From positions 2,170,001 through 2,234,000 of the forward strand of contig JADJWO010000001.1 of assembly GCA_016716325.1 (NCBI GenBank): a DNA stretch of 64,000 nt. The letters are read 5' to 3'. The stretch's first letter is position 1, and the number at the start of each line of letters is the position of its first letter. Origin of the DNA: Nitrosomonadales bacterium (GTDB lineage Bacteria > Pseudomonadota > Gammaproteobacteria > Burkholderiales > Gallionellaceae). This document shows, one piece after another, positions 1 to 9,089 of the stretch. The notes below the pieces were generated by a model. That model was not told the origin of the DNA and did no database searches. It saw only the letters and a program-made list of their open reading frames with translations. The translations under genes were made by a program, and so were the position numbers.

Positions 1-943
1 GTACATGCAGGCGGTTTTCCGCCTCATCCCATACCACGCTCTGCGGGCCGTCCATCACGCCGGCCGAGACCTCTTCGCCGCGATGGGCGGGCAGGCAGTG
101 CATGAACAGCGCATCGGACTTGGCGACGCGCATCATGTCTTCGTCCACCTGCCAGTCGGCGAAGGCTTTCAGGCGTTCTTCGTTCTCGGCTTCAAAACCC
201 ATCGAGGTCCACACATCGGTTGTGACGAGATCCGCGCCACGTGCCGCTTCCATCGGGTCGGTGAATTCTTCGTAGTGTTCGTGGCCGTACAGACCGGCGC
301 GTTCCGGTTCGACTTCATAACCGGGCGGGGTGGAAACATGCACGTTGAAGTCGAGGATTTCTGCGGCTTGCAGCCATGTGTTGCACATGTTGTTGGAATC
401 GCCGATCCAGGCGACCGTCTTGCCGCGGATGCTACCGCGATGCTCGATCCATGTGTAGATGTCGGCCAGCACCTGGCACGGGTGGTATTCGTTGGTCAGC
501 CCGTTGATCACCGGCACGCGCGAGTTGGCGGCAAAACGCTCGATGATGTCCTGCTCGAAGGTGCGGATCATCACGATGTCGCTCATGCGCGAAATGACCT
601 GGCCGGCGTCTTCCACCGGTTCGCCGCGCCCCAGTTGCGAGTCGCGCGTGTTCAGGTAGATCGCGGCTCCGCCCAGTTGGTGGACACCGGCCTCGAAAGA
701 CAGGCGGGTGCGGGTGCTGGCCTTCTCGAAGATCATCACCAGCGTGCGGTCTTCCAGCGGCCAGTACTTCTCGTAACGCTTGAAACGTTCCTTGATGATG
801 CGGGTGCGCTCGAACAGGTATTCGAACTCGTCGCTCGAAAAGTCCTTGAATTGCAGAAAATGCCGCAGGCTTTTCAGTGAAGACTCAGGCCCGCTTGCGG
901 GCGTGATGTCGGAACTAAAATGTTTTACTTGTCCGGTTTCCAT
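1..943 (-). CDS. argF: Ornithine carbamoyltransferase, 3' end outside window
   Basis: Transfers the carbamoyl group of carbamoyl phosphate to ornithine to give citrulline in cytoplasmic arginine synthesis. Reading the minus strand gives the carbamoyl-phosphate motif STRTRLSFE, the ornithine-side motif HPCQVLAD and the catalytic loop MHCLPAHRGEE, all diagnostic of the family. The gene runs off the left edge after about 314 codons, so only a few C-terminal residues are missing. The first ATG (941-943) gives about 23 residues ahead of the usual family start (LRHFLQFKDF), and no closer in-frame ATG exists, so the N-terminus is either extended or begins at a non-ATG codon. It follows argD by 13 bases and is probably cotranscribed with it. 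Confidence 0.95.
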   Translation of the reverse strand, partial: METGQVKHFSSDITPASGPESSLKSLRHFLQFKDFSSDEFEYLFERTRIIKERFKRYEKYWPLEDRTLVMIFEKASTRTRLSFEAGVHQLGGAAIYLNTRDSQLGRGEPVEDAGQVISRMSDIVMIRTFEQDIIERFAANSRVPVINGLTNEYHPCQVLADIYTWIEHRGSIRGKTVAWIGDSNNMCNTWLQAAEILDFNVHVSTPPGYEVEPERAGLYGHEHYEEFTDPMEAARGADLVTTDVWTSMGFEAENEERLKAFADWQVDEDMMRVAKSDALFMHCLPAHRGEEVSAGVMDGPQSVVWDEAENRLHV

Positions 944-956
944 GATGCTTGTTCGG

Positions 957-2129
957 TCAGGATTGTAAAAAATCTTTGATCAGCGGGCACAGGATATCCA
1001 ACAATGATCGTGCCTCGTCCTGCGTCATCACCAGCGGCGGCAACAGGCGGACCACATTGTCGGCGGTCACGTTGATCAGCAGGCCATTGGCGAGCGCCTG
1101 CTTGACCAGTTCCCCGCACGGCTTGTCGAGCTCGATGCCGATCATCAGGCCTTGTCCTCGCACTTCCTTGACGCCAGCCACGCCCTGCAAGCGGTTGGTC
1201 AGCCCGTCGCGGATGAATTGTCCGAGCGACTCGGCGTGCGCCAGCAACTTGTCCTGTTCGACGGTGTCCAGCGTGGTCAGCGCGGCCGTGCAGGCCAGCG
1301 GGTTGCCGCCGAACGTCGAACCGTGATTGCCTGGCTGGAAAGTGCCGGTTGCCTTGCCCGCCGCGAGGCAGGCGCCGACCGGTACGCCCGAGCCCAGCCC
1401 CTTGGCCAGCGTCATCACGTCCGGCAGGATGCCGGCATGCTGGAAGGCAAACCACTTGCCGGTGCGGCCGATGCCGCATTGCACTTCATCCAGCATCAGC
1501 AGCCAGTTCTGTTCGTCGCACAATGCGCGCAACTGTTGCAGGTATTCGATGTCCAGCGTGCGGATGCCGCCTTCGCCCTGGATCGGTTCGACCAGTACGG
1601 CGACCACTTCCCGGTTGTTTTGCGCGACATGGCGAATGGCGTCCAGATCGTTGTAGGGAACCCGCACGAATCCCTTGACCAGCGGCTCGAAGCCGGCCTG
1701 CACCTTGCGGTTGCCGGTGGCGGAGAGCGTTGCCAGCGTGCGGCCGTGGAAGGCTTTTTCCATCACGATGATGGAGGGATTGTCGACGCCCTGTTTGTGG
1801 CCGACCATGCGGGCCAGTTTGATGGCAGCCTCGTTGGCCTCGCAGCCCGAATTGCTGAAGAACACTTCCTGCATGCCTGACAGGGCGCACAGCTTGTCGG
1901 CCAGCGCTTCCTGCCCGGCGACCTGGTAGACGTTGGAGGTGTGGATCAGTTTGCCGATCTGCGCGGTGAGCGCGGCGGTCAGGCGCGGATGGGCGTGCCC
2001 CAGCGTGTTCACGGCGATTCCGGACAAGCCGTCCAGATAGCGCTTGCCTTCGGTATCCCATAGCCATGCGCCTTCGCCGCGCACGAAAGTAACGGGAAGC
2101 CGGGCATAGGTATTCATGACATGTGACAT
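957..2129 (-). CDS. argD: Acetylornithine aminotransferase
   Basis: PLP-dependent class III aminotransferase of 390 aa that interconverts N-acetylornithine and N-acetylglutamate semialdehyde; family members often also act in lysine synthesis. Visible landmarks are the phosphate-binding SNSGCEANE (92-100), the Asp of LMLDEVQ (D214) that contacts the PLP ring, and the Schiff-base lysine K243 in TLAKGLG. The length is normal. The start at 2129 has an AGAGG ribosome-binding site six bases upstream; a second ATG four codons in is possible. argF follows after 13 bases, so this is an argD-argF operon. Confidence 0.96.
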   Translation of the reverse strand: MSHVMNTYARLPVTFVRGEGAWLWDTEGKRYLDGLSGIAVNTLGHAHPRLTAALTAQIGKLIHTSNVYQVAGQEALADKLCALSGMQEVFFSNSGCEANEAAIKLARMVGHKQGVDNPSIIVMEKAFHGRTLATLSATGNRKVQAGFEPLVKGFVRVPYNDLDAIRHVAQNNREVVAVLVEPIQGEGGIRTLDIEYLQQLRALCDEQNWLLMLDEVQCGIGRTGKWFAFQHAGILPDVMTLAKGLGSGVPVGACLAAGKATGTFQPGNHGSTFGGNPLACTAALTTLDTVEQDKLLAHAESLGQFIRDGLTNRLQGVAGVKEVRGQGLMIGIELDKPCGELVKQALANGLLINVTADNVVRLLPPLVMTQDEARSLLDILCPLIKDFLQS

Positions 2130-2148
2130 AGGGGACCTCTAAAAACAG

Positions 2149-2168
2149 ACGGCGGACTCATCCGCCGT
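2149..2168. other. Perfect hairpin upstream of argD
   Basis: An eight-base perfect stem (ACGGCGGA / TCCGCCGT) with a four-base loop lies about 20 bases upstream of the argD start, ahead of its ribosome-binding site. It could be a leader hairpin of argD mRNA or part of a repeat; no T-run follows on either strand, so a terminator is unlikely. Confidence 0.45.
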
Positions 2169-2260
2169 TCATATATACAGGTGCGTATATTGAGCCAAAC
2201 AGCCCTCTCTAGGCAAGGGAAACAATGGCACTCTGATAGAGAAATCAGAGAAAATCTCCA

Positions 2261-2314
2261 AACCGTCATTCCCGCGAAATCTGAACCGTCATTCCCGCGA
2301 AAGCGGGAATCCAG
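2261..2314. repeat. dRS3-like repeat, one partial and one full copy
   Basis: Two neighbouring copies of the sequence CCGTCATTCCCGCGAAA; the second continues into the full palindromic core ATTCCCGCGAAAGCGGGAAT. This core resembles the neisserial dRS3 pattern (ATTCCC-N8-GGGAAT) and recurs in several gaps of the window. The rest of the gap between argD and rpsT holds no convincing gene. Confidence 0.75.
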
Positions 2315-2412
2315 TTAATTCAATACTCCCCGCGTAGCGGGACAAGCACTACTGGTTTTATCTGCCATGCAGACGAAACAAGTGATTCCTAGAATTGGTT
2401 CTGCCAAACAAA

Positions 2413-2436
2413 CAAGCCGACATTGCTGTCGGCTTG
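2413..2436 (-). terminator. Rho-independent terminator of rpsT
   Basis: Read on the minus strand, a ten-base perfect stem (CAAGCCGACA / TGTCGGCTTG) with a four-base loop is followed by TTTGTTTG. It lies 26 bases past the rpsT stop. Confidence 0.85.
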
Positions 2437-2462
2437 CGGGATGCATCGAAGCGCTTGTGCGC

Positions 2463-2726
2463 TCAGGCCATGGCCTTGATCGCTGCAGACAGGCGGCTCT
2501 TGTGGCGTGCGGCCTTGTTCTTGTGGATGATCTTCTTGTCGGCGATGCTGTCCACGGTGCTGACGGAATCCTTGTAAACGGCTTGCGCTGCGGCTTTGTC
2601 GCCGGTCGCGATCGCCTTGGCGACCTTCTTGATCGCGGTGCGCAATTCCGAACGCAGGCCACTATTGTGGGCGTTCTGTTTGGTTGCCTGACGTGCACGC
2701 TTGCGAGCTTGTGCGCTATTTGCCAT
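2463..2726 (-). CDS. rpsT: 30S ribosomal protein S20
   Basis: An 87-aa very basic protein starting MANSAQARKRARQ, the typical S20 N-terminus, with the conserved lysine-rich middle (SELRTAIKKVAKAI) and C-terminus (HKNKAARHKSRL). S20 binds 16S rRNA early in small-subunit assembly. The reading frame stays open far upstream, but this ATG is set by the family length and by an AGGAG site eight bases before it. It is monocistronic with its own terminator and divergent from murJ, an arrangement common in betaproteobacteria. Confidence 0.98.
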   Translation of the reverse strand: MANSAQARKRARQATKQNAHNSGLRSELRTAIKKVAKAIATGDKAAAQAVYKDSVSTVDSIADKKIIHKNKAARHKSRLSAAIKAMA

Positions 2727-2955
2727 GACTGCTCCTATGAATTCGGTAAGACGAAAGGCGCGCATTCTAGTGATTCGTGCCGGATTTTGCAACTTTAATT
2801 TGCGGAGGGCGCGGCCGGGCGGATAGGGCGGGGCTATCCTGCTGGTATTGCCGGGAAGTCGCGGACGGTTCCGCCTGCATCGGGCGGGCGGCACGTCAAC
2901 GCCGGCCACGATGGTATGATGCACGGCGTTTACAGCGGATGGCCACGAACCAAGC

Positions 2956-4500
2956 ATGAATCTCCTCAAAGCCCTCGCCACGATCAGCGGCCTGACGCTG
3001 GTCTCGCGCATCCTGGCCTTCGTGCGGGATGTGCTGATCGCCCGCGTGTTCGGCGCCGGGTTGGCGACCGACGCCTTCTTCGTCGCCTTCAAACTGCCCA
3101 ACCTGCTGCGCCGCCTGTTCGCGGAGGGTGCGTTCTCGCAGGCCTTCGTACCCATCTTCGGCGAATACCGCAACCGCAAGAGCGAAGAAGAGACCAAGGT
3201 GCTGGTGGACCACGTCACCACCATGCTGGCGCTGATCCTGTTCGTCGTCACGCTGGTCGGCATCGTCGCCGCCCCGATACTCGTCTATATCAGCGCGCCG
3301 GGTTTTGCGAAGAATCCCGGCCAGTTCGACCTGACCGTACAGTTATTGCGCATCACCTCCCCTTATATATTCTTCATCTCGCTGGTGGCGGTCGCCGCCG
3401 GCATCCTCAACACCTACAACAAATTCTGGGTGCCGGCCTTTGCGCCCATCCTGCTCAACATCTGCTTCATCGGCGGCGCGCTGTGGGCCGCGCCGTATTT
3501 CGACCCGCCCATCCTGGCGCTGGCCTGGGCGGTGTTCGTCGCCGGCGTGGTGCAACTCGCCTTCCAGTTACCCTTCCTGAAACAGATCGGCATGTTGCCG
3601 ACACTGCGTTTCAGCCTGAAGGACGAGGGCATGTGGCGCGTCATCAAACAGATGGGGCCGGCGGCGTTCGGCGTCTCCATCGCCCAGCTCAGCCTCATCA
3701 TCAACACCATCTTCGCTTCCTTTCTGGTGGCAGGCAGCGTGTCCTGGCTGTATTACGCCGACCGCCTGATGGAATTCCCCACCGGCATGCTGGGCGTGGC
3801 GCTCGGCACCATCCTGCTGCCCTCGCTCTCCAAACTGCATGCCAACAGCGACACCGTGCAGTACTCCAAGCTGCTCGACTGGGGGCTGCGCCTCACCTTC
3901 CTGCTGGCGCTGCCCGCCGCGCTGGCGCTGGGCATGATCGCCGTGCCGCTGCTGGCGACCTTCTTCCATCACGGCGAGTTCAGCGCGCACGACGTGCTCA
4001 TGTCCCGTTCCGCGCTGGTCGGCTACAGCGTCGGTTTGCTCGGCCTCATCCTGGTCAAGATCCTCGCCCCCGGCTTCTATGCGCGGCAGAACATCCGCAC
4101 CCCGGTCAAGATCGCCGTGGTCACGCTGGTCGCCACCCAGGCCATGAACGTGCTGTTCGTGTTTGGCATGGATCTGGCCCATGCCGGGCTGGCGCTCTCC
4201 ATCGGGCTGGGGGCGTGCCTGAATTCGATCATCCTGTTCGTCTTTCTCAAGCGCCACGACATCTACCGTCCCGAGCCCGGCTGGAGCCTCTTCATGCTCA
4301 AGCTGGCGGTTGCACTGACGGCACTGGGTATCTCGCTATGGTTCGGCATGGGCAGCGAGGCCTCGTGGCTGGAGCGCGGCGGATGGGGACGCATCCTGCA
4401 TCTGGGCGGGCTGGTCGTGATGGGATTGGTGGTGTATTTCGCCGCGCTGTTCCTGATGGGTTTCCGCCCGCGGGATTTTGCGAAGCGCGGCGTGAGTTGA
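2956..4500 (+). CDS. murJ: Lipid II flippase MurJ (MviN)
   Basis: 514-aa polytopic inner-membrane protein of the MOP exporter superfamily that moves lipid II to the periplasmic face for peptidoglycan synthesis. The N-terminus (MNLLKALATISGLTLVSRIL, then FVRDVLIARVFGAG) and the motif DAFFVAFKLPNLLRRLFAEGAF-type segment near residue 35-56 are characteristic, with about 14 hydrophobic segments along the chain. The ATG at 2956 matches the family start although the upstream sequence has only a weak ribosome-binding site. It is transcribed away from rpsT and followed by a repeat-filled gap. Confidence 0.96.
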   Translation: MNLLKALATISGLTLVSRILAFVRDVLIARVFGAGLATDAFFVAFKLPNLLRRLFAEGAFSQAFVPIFGEYRNRKSEEETKVLVDHVTTMLALILFVVTLVGIVAAPILVYISAPGFAKNPGQFDLTVQLLRITSPYIFFISLVAVAAGILNTYNKFWVPAFAPILLNICFIGGALWAAPYFDPPILALAWAVFVAGVVQLAFQLPFLKQIGMLPTLRFSLKDEGMWRVIKQMGPAAFGVSIAQLSLIINTIFASFLVAGSVSWLYYADRLMEFPTGMLGVALGTILLPSLSKLHANSDTVQYSKLLDWGLRLTFLLALPAALALGMIAVPLLATFFHHGEFSAHDVLMSRSALVGYSVGLLGLILVKILAPGFYARQNIRTPVKIAVVTLVATQAMNVLFVFGMDLAHAGLALSIGLGACLNSIILFVFLKRHDIYRPEPGWSLFMLKLAVALTALGISLWFGMGSEASWLERGGWGRILHLGGLVVMGLVVYFAALFLMGFRPRDFAKRGVS

Positions 4501-4562
4501 TCGAAGTGCGACTCTATAAAATAAAATTCCGTCATTCCGGCGCAGGGCGGAATCCAGCGGTT

Positions 4563-4677
4563 TTAAGGATGCGCTGATCAAGTCGTCATTCCCGCGAAAG
4601 CGGGAATCCAGCTTGATTTAACTGGGTTCCCGCTTTCGCGGGAACGACAAAACCATACTTGTTCAGCGCATCCTTAA
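4563..4677. repeat. 115-bp palindromic MITE-like element, copy 1
   Basis: The element begins TTAAGGATGCGCTGA and ends with its exact reverse complement, giving 15-bp perfect terminal inverted repeats. Inside are two dRS3-like palindromes in opposite order (a CATTCCCGCGAAAGCGGGAA copy and a TTCCCGCTTTCGCGGGAA copy). Further copies lie at 11864-11981 and at the right window edge. It has no coding capacity. An extra degenerate dRS3-like unit sits at 4531-4557. Confidence 0.8.
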
Positions 4678-4709
4678 TCAAAATGCGTTTATGTCAGGCG
4701 TCTAACTGG

Positions 4710-4729
4710 ACACCGGCCTTCGCCGGTGT
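4710..4729. other. Strong hairpin before the thioredoxin gene
   Basis: Eight-base perfect stem ACACCGGC / GCCGGTGT with a CTTC loop, 41 bases upstream of the thioredoxin-like start. It may be a remnant repeat or a terminator for murJ; only a weak AATTTAT tract follows. Confidence 0.45.
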
Positions 4730-4770
4730 GACGAATTTATAGCGATGCCTTGAAGTGTGGAGGAGGGGTT

Positions 4771-5124
4771 ATGAGTGATTATTCCTACAACGTTGAAGAA
4801 GACACATTCGAAGAACGGGTGGTGGCGCGTTCGCACCAACTGCCCGTGCTGATGGACATCAGCGCCGAATGGTGCGCGCCGTGCCGGGTGCTGGCGCCGC
4901 TATTGCACAAGATGGTGTTCGAATACGACGGCAAGTTCTACCTCGGCATCGTCGATGCCGACGAGAACATGAAGATCGCCGGCAAGCACAAGGTGCGCGG
5001 CTTCCCCACCGTCGTCGCCTACAGCCACGGCGTCGAGATCGACCGCTTCCACAGCTCGCAGACCGAAGGTTTTCTGCGCAAGTTCATCGACAGCGTGATC
5101 GAGCGGCATAACGCGGCTGTCTGA
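4771..5124 (+). CDS. Thioredoxin-fold protein (WCAPC)
   Basis: 117-aa cytoplasmic thioredoxin-family protein with no signal peptide. The redox motif WCAPC lies at residues 34-38 and the cis-proline loop GFPT at 77-80, so the core fold and active site are complete. The active site differs from canonical WCGPC, which suggests a specialised thiol reductase or co-chaperonin-type thioredoxin rather than main TrxA. The start is fixed by an AGGAGG site five to ten bases upstream; an ATG seven codons earlier lacks one. It stands alone between repeats and a convergent fimbrial operon. Confidence 0.85.
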   Translation: MSDYSYNVEEDTFEERVVARSHQLPVLMDISAEWCAPCRVLAPLLHKMVFEYDGKFYLGIVDADENMKIAGKHKVRGFPTVVAYSHGVEIDRFHSSQTEGFLRKFIDSVIERHNAAV

Positions 5125-5307
5125 TGGCCGGGTTTCGGCCATTGCCGCCGGTGGCTTCTAGATGAGCCAATGTCCGTTATATCTACATCACCAGCCTCAT
5201 ACACAGACAGCCACGCCCAATTCAGCTGCCCTTTAGCCAAAGCTATCAGGCTAAATGGTGTCTAGTGTTTCGGGGGGGGCACACCACGGCGGCAGAATTC
5301 AGCTCGC

Positions 5308-5733
5308 CTAATAACTGATGGTCACCACCACCGTATCGCCATAGTTGCCCGCCGCGACCGTTTGGTTCGCCGGGATCAATCCGTACACAGTAAGGTTGGT
5401 GCCGGTCACTGTCTGGGTGCCGCTGGTTCCGTCGCCCCATATCACCTGATGGGTGGCATCGGTATAGAGGTTGTAACTCATCTGGCTGGCCGCCGATGAC
5501 ATGACACGGCTGGACAGACTGGCACCCCCGCCTTTGTCCATCTCTACCGTTACCACAGCGGGCAGATCGCAAGTGGTGGTGATGGTGGCGGTCGAGGTGA
5601 GGGCGTTGCCCAAATAGCTGCCGAATGACAGCGGCGTGGTCTGCACGGTGCAGACGGCGGCGGCCTGAGCGGTCAGCGTTCCTGTCAACAGCGCGCAGGC
5701 AAGCAGCATCCGGGGCGGTGTTTTCATCTGCAT
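5308..5733 (-). CDS. Secreted SCPU (spore coat U-like) pilus subunit
   Basis: 141-aa exported protein with a signal peptide (cleavage probably after TAQA) and a single SCPU domain: an N-terminal C-x-V start, FGSY, a second Cys in TTTCD that could pair with the first, and the typical C-terminus GNYGDTVVVTISY. SCPU proteins are subunits of archaic (Csu-type) chaperone/usher pili. Its ATG overlaps the usher stop by one base (TAATG) and has an AGGAG site inside the usher end, so it is translationally coupled as the last gene of a chaperone-usher-subunit operon. Csu tip adhesins normally have two domains, so this one-domain protein may be a shaft or simplified tip subunit. Confidence 0.85.
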   Translation of the reverse strand: MQMKTPPRMLLACALLTGTLTAQAAAVCTVQTTPLSFGSYLGNALTSTATITTTCDLPAVVTVEMDKGGGASLSSRVMSSAASQMSYNLYTDATHQVIWGDGTSGTQTVTGTNLTVYGLIPANQTVAAGNYGDTVVVTISY

Positions 5734-8147
5734 TATGGCTTCTCCTTTTTAGCTGCCGCACCGAGATCGCACACCACCTCGCCGAGGTCGTTGATGAAAT
5801 TCTTGGATTCCGGCACCATCAGTGTGAAATGGCAGTCGCGCCGCTCGTTGAAGATACGCGCCTGGTAGCTGCCGGCGGCGATGCCCTCGACATAGATTTC
5901 GCCGCCGAAGCCGATTACCGTCTTCTGGCTGACCCCGTTACCGTTCAATTCCATGCCGGAGTATTGCGCCGATTCCAACTTATCGCCTAGCCGATAGAAA
6001 GCTTTGCCGCCAATGATCTGCATCTTTCTGACTCCGAAATCAATTACGCCGCCGCCGCGATAGCCGGTAGTCACCACCTTGGAATTGGAATCAACCGCGT
6101 AGTTGAACGGGATCTCGGCGGTATCGATGGAGAGCGTGTTATCCATGTAGGCATGCAGGTGGGGTAACGCCAGCGTGCCATTTGCATCGGTCTCGCCCAC
6201 TTGCTGGTTCTGCACGCGCACCTTGACCCGCTTCATGCCGGGTACGCGCACCACTGCATAGCTATCGCGGATCGGGCGCGTCAGGTGTGCCTCCCCCCCG
6301 GCCAGCAGCACTGCGCCGCTCATGCTGGCATCGTAGGTGGGCGCATTACCGCTACCGGAGCGCCCCAACTGGAATTCGCCGTGGTCGTGGTGATATTGCA
6401 GGCGCGCGGTACTGGTGGTGTCGCCCTGTGGTGGTGCCGTAATGCCCGCGCTGTAACCGTAGCCGTTGCCCAGCGGCGGCGAAAGTTGCAGTTGTATGCC
6501 GAAAGTGTTGCCGCTGTTGTCGCGGCTAAAGTTCGCCGAAAGATACAGCCCGTTGCTGAAACTGTGGCCGAGCGACGCATGGATGCGGTTTTCGGGGGAA
6601 GCTGAGGGTAGCCAACTGCGAGTGAATTGGGTTGAGAGCGAAACATTGCGCGGCAGCATGGTGTTCATGGCCAGCGTGGCATCCTGCACGCGGCTGTCGT
6701 CAAAACGCATCGCGCGCGACCAGCGGCCGGTGACCGATGCGTAACCGCCGAGCCCCACCGCCAGCGAAGCCCCGCCGCGCCAGCGGTTGGCTGTCGGGCT
6801 TTGGCTCAGTGGATCGTATACGCCGCCGTAGTTGACGGATTGGCGGGTGTAGAAGAGGCCGGGCGAGAGCAGTTTGGTGCTGGCATAACTGTAGTCCGCC
6901 TGAAACTGCTGACCGCTCACCCCTTGTCTGCGGCTGGTGGCGGTGACCAGACCGAGTTGGCCCATATTGCCGAGCAGCATGTCGGCCGTCACGCCGCCGC
7001 GCAGATCGCTGCCATCGCTTTCCAAGCCCAGTCCCGGCGTGAGCCAGTCGGCGTAACCGTAGCGGTGGCTGGCCATAAGCACCGGCTTGCCGTTGTAATG
7101 CAATGCGCCGAGCGCATCCTGGCTGCGCCTCACGCCAAAGGAATAGTCGTAGCTGTGCAGACCGGTCGCCAGCAAGCCGGTGGAGGTATAGAAAGTATCG
7201 TTGATGACACTCTCCCTGCCGAAAGCATCGCGCACCAGAATCTTCGACTCGCCCAAACCGGAGCGGTAGTAGGGGATGTTGCGCAGGTCGAGTTCTCCGG
7301 CGGGGAACTTGCCTTTGAAGACCATATTGCCGTCGATATACACCTCCACCTCGGAAGGATTGAGCAGCATCGCTTTCATCGCCAGCGGCGGGCCGGTGAA
7401 GATGCTGGGGGCCATGCCGTAGTTCTTGAACATGCGCACCCCGCCCAGCGTGCTGCTGCCCAGTCGATTGCCGGAAGTGCCGGTCACATCGCCCGCCATC
7501 AAGCGGCGCAGTTCGTTCGTATCGTCGTATACCAGTTGCGACTGGGTGCGCGTCAGCTGACGCCCATTTTGCCAGTTGAAATTATTTATCAGCGAGAGAC
7601 CGTTCCAGTTGGCGGCCAGCTCCAACGGTGCACTGTAGCTATCCGCAGCAAACGGACTCTTGTTGTAATTGAGGTTGTAATTCAGATACAGCGCATTGCT
7701 GCTGATCAGGGTCGCGGTCGACGGCTGGCGCAGTTGCAGCGTTTCAGTGTGCCCGCTCAGCATTGCGGGATCGGCCTCAATGGAGACGCTGCCGTTGCTC
7801 TCGTCCAGCTTGAAGCGCAACCGCGGTGCCAGACTTTTGAGCGAGAGCCGCTGCCCGTCGTCGGCCGTTAGTCCGCGCGTCAGACCCATGCGCGCGAGCG
7901 TGTCGCGGTCAAGCAACAGATCGTCGCCGTCGCGCATCATGAAAAACTCGCCGACCGCCATGGTGTTGAGCGTCACGCTGGCGATGAGCGGTCCCGATCC
8001 GGCGGTTGCGGATAGAAGGGGGGACTTTTTCTGCTGTGATTCTGCGGCAAAAGGACAGGTCGGCAGCATGGCCAGCGCCAGCAGCGAGAAGACTGTGCGC
8101 AAACCAAAACCCGCTGCGCGCGGGGGGCGCGGTCGTTGCATTGTCAT
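5733..8147 (-). CDS. Outer-membrane fimbrial usher
   Basis: About 804-aa usher that receives chaperone-bound subunits and forms the outer-membrane pore. The signal peptide is followed by an N-terminal domain, a long beta-barrel region containing the usher pattern GDV(TGTSGNRLGSS), then YYRSGLGESKILVRDAFGRE as plug/barrel segment near residues 290-310, and a C-terminal domain rich in beta strands ending KKEKP. The start at 8147 lies eight bases after the chaperone stop; a longer version would overlap the chaperone. It is the middle gene of the operon and shares one base with the SCPU gene. The large size and SCPU partner fit the archaic (sigma) usher clade. Confidence 0.88.
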   Translation of the reverse strand: MTMQRPRPPRAAGFGLRTVFSLLALAMLPTCPFAAESQQKKSPLLSATAGSGPLIASVTLNTMAVGEFFMMRDGDDLLLDRDTLARMGLTRGLTADDGQRLSLKSLAPRLRFKLDESNGSVSIEADPAMLSGHTETLQLRQPSTATLISSNALYLNYNLNYNKSPFAADSYSAPLELAANWNGLSLINNFNWQNGRQLTRTQSQLVYDDTNELRRLMAGDVTGTSGNRLGSSTLGGVRMFKNYGMAPSIFTGPPLAMKAMLLNPSEVEVYIDGNMVFKGKFPAGELDLRNIPYYRSGLGESKILVRDAFGRESVINDTFYTSTGLLATGLHSYDYSFGVRRSQDALGALHYNGKPVLMASHRYGYADWLTPGLGLESDGSDLRGGVTADMLLGNMGQLGLVTATSRRQGVSGQQFQADYSYASTKLLSPGLFYTRQSVNYGGVYDPLSQSPTANRWRGGASLAVGLGGYASVTGRWSRAMRFDDSRVQDATLAMNTMLPRNVSLSTQFTRSWLPSASPENRIHASLGHSFSNGLYLSANFSRDNSGNTFGIQLQLSPPLGNGYGYSAGITAPPQGDTTSTARLQYHHDHGEFQLGRSGSGNAPTYDASMSGAVLLAGGEAHLTRPIRDSYAVVRVPGMKRVKVRVQNQQVGETDANGTLALPHLHAYMDNTLSIDTAEIPFNYAVDSNSKVVTTGYRGGGVIDFGVRKMQIIGGKAFYRLGDKLESAQYSGMELNGNGVSQKTVIGFGGEIYVEGIAAGSYQARIFNERRDCHFTLMVPESKNFINDLGEVVCDLGAAAKKEKP

Positions 8148-8154
8148 GCGCGAC

Positions 8155-8925
8155 TCAGTGTGCAGCAGGGGCTGCTTTGTCCTCGATACCTTCACACACC
8201 TTGGCGCTCACCGGAAAACTGCTCTGGCTCTTGTCCTTCTGGGTGTGTGCGGTCAGCGCGAGGGTATCCATCTTCAGGCAGTCGGCGCGCGAGATGCTCA
8301 GCGGAAACAGCTTGCTCACACCGGCCAGCACATACCAGCCGGACACTTCGCCGCTGTAGCTATCTTTGTTCGCCTTGCTGCCGCGCATCTCCAGCTTGTT
8401 CATCGAGTAATAGCGCGTGCCGTGGTTCTCAATGCGCGCCATCAGCTTGCCGTCGGCCAGCTCAATACCTTTGATCTCCGGCTTGGTTGGTTGCTGCGCC
8501 CCTTTGGGGTAGATAAAAGCGGGCGAACTGATCTGCAACGCGAAGCGGGCACCGGTCACACCCGGCTCATCCACCGGCAACTCGCGTACGAACAGGCGGA
8601 AACTCTTCTCTTTATTTCCCACCTCTTTCTGGTATCCCACGCGCACCACCTGCTGCCCCTTGGGCGGAACCGAAAAGATCTTCGGGAAGAACACCAGTTC
8701 ATCGGTCTCGGTCAACTGTTCCGCGCCGGACTGCGCATCCTGCTGCCAGTCCATGGCGCGCACCTGAATGTTGGCCGGCTTGTCGCCAGAATTGAACACC
8801 GTGAGGTTACCGATGTTGGCCCCTTCCTCCAGTTCCACGCGCATCGGATAGGTCGAGATCGAAGCGGCTACGGCAGCTTGCACCGTGGTAAGGGCGGCGA
8901 GAATCGCGATAAGAACGAATTTCAT
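8155..8925 (-). CDS. Periplasmic fimbrial chaperone
   Basis: 256-aa PapD-like chaperone with a signal peptide (MKFVLIAILAALTTVQAAVA) and two Ig-like domains. The first domain has the usual beta-strand run (YPMRVELEEGANIGNLTVFN) and the G1-strand region FPKIFSVPPKGQQVVRVG that donates to pilus subunits; the second domain holds two cysteines (about 225 and 249) likely disulfide bonded. The start at 8925 is set by the signal peptide and an AGGAG site. First gene of the chaperone-usher-SCPU operon; the 164-bp gap to the divergent antitoxin gene should hold its promoter. Confidence 0.88.
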   Translation of the reverse strand: MKFVLIAILAALTTVQAAVAASISTYPMRVELEEGANIGNLTVFNSGDKPANIQVRAMDWQQDAQSGAEQLTETDELVFFPKIFSVPPKGQQVVRVGYQKEVGNKEKSFRLFVRELPVDEPGVTGARFALQISSPAFIYPKGAQQPTKPEIKGIELADGKLMARIENHGTRYYSMNKLEMRGSKANKDSYSGEVSGWYVLAGVSKLFPLSISRADCLKMDTLALTAHTQKDKSQSSFPVSAKVCEGIEDKAAPAAH

Positions 8926-9089
8926 GGTTGCACTCCTGATAGCTAAGGTGCGCAAAGATAGCGGGTGACAACCGAGAACTGGCCGAGCGATGCCGATCGT
9001 CCTGCCTTCTGATCCATCCAAATCAGATATCCGGGGTTCAGGGTGGCGTGCTACACTGTGACCATACTTTGTGACCATGGGAGGGCGCA

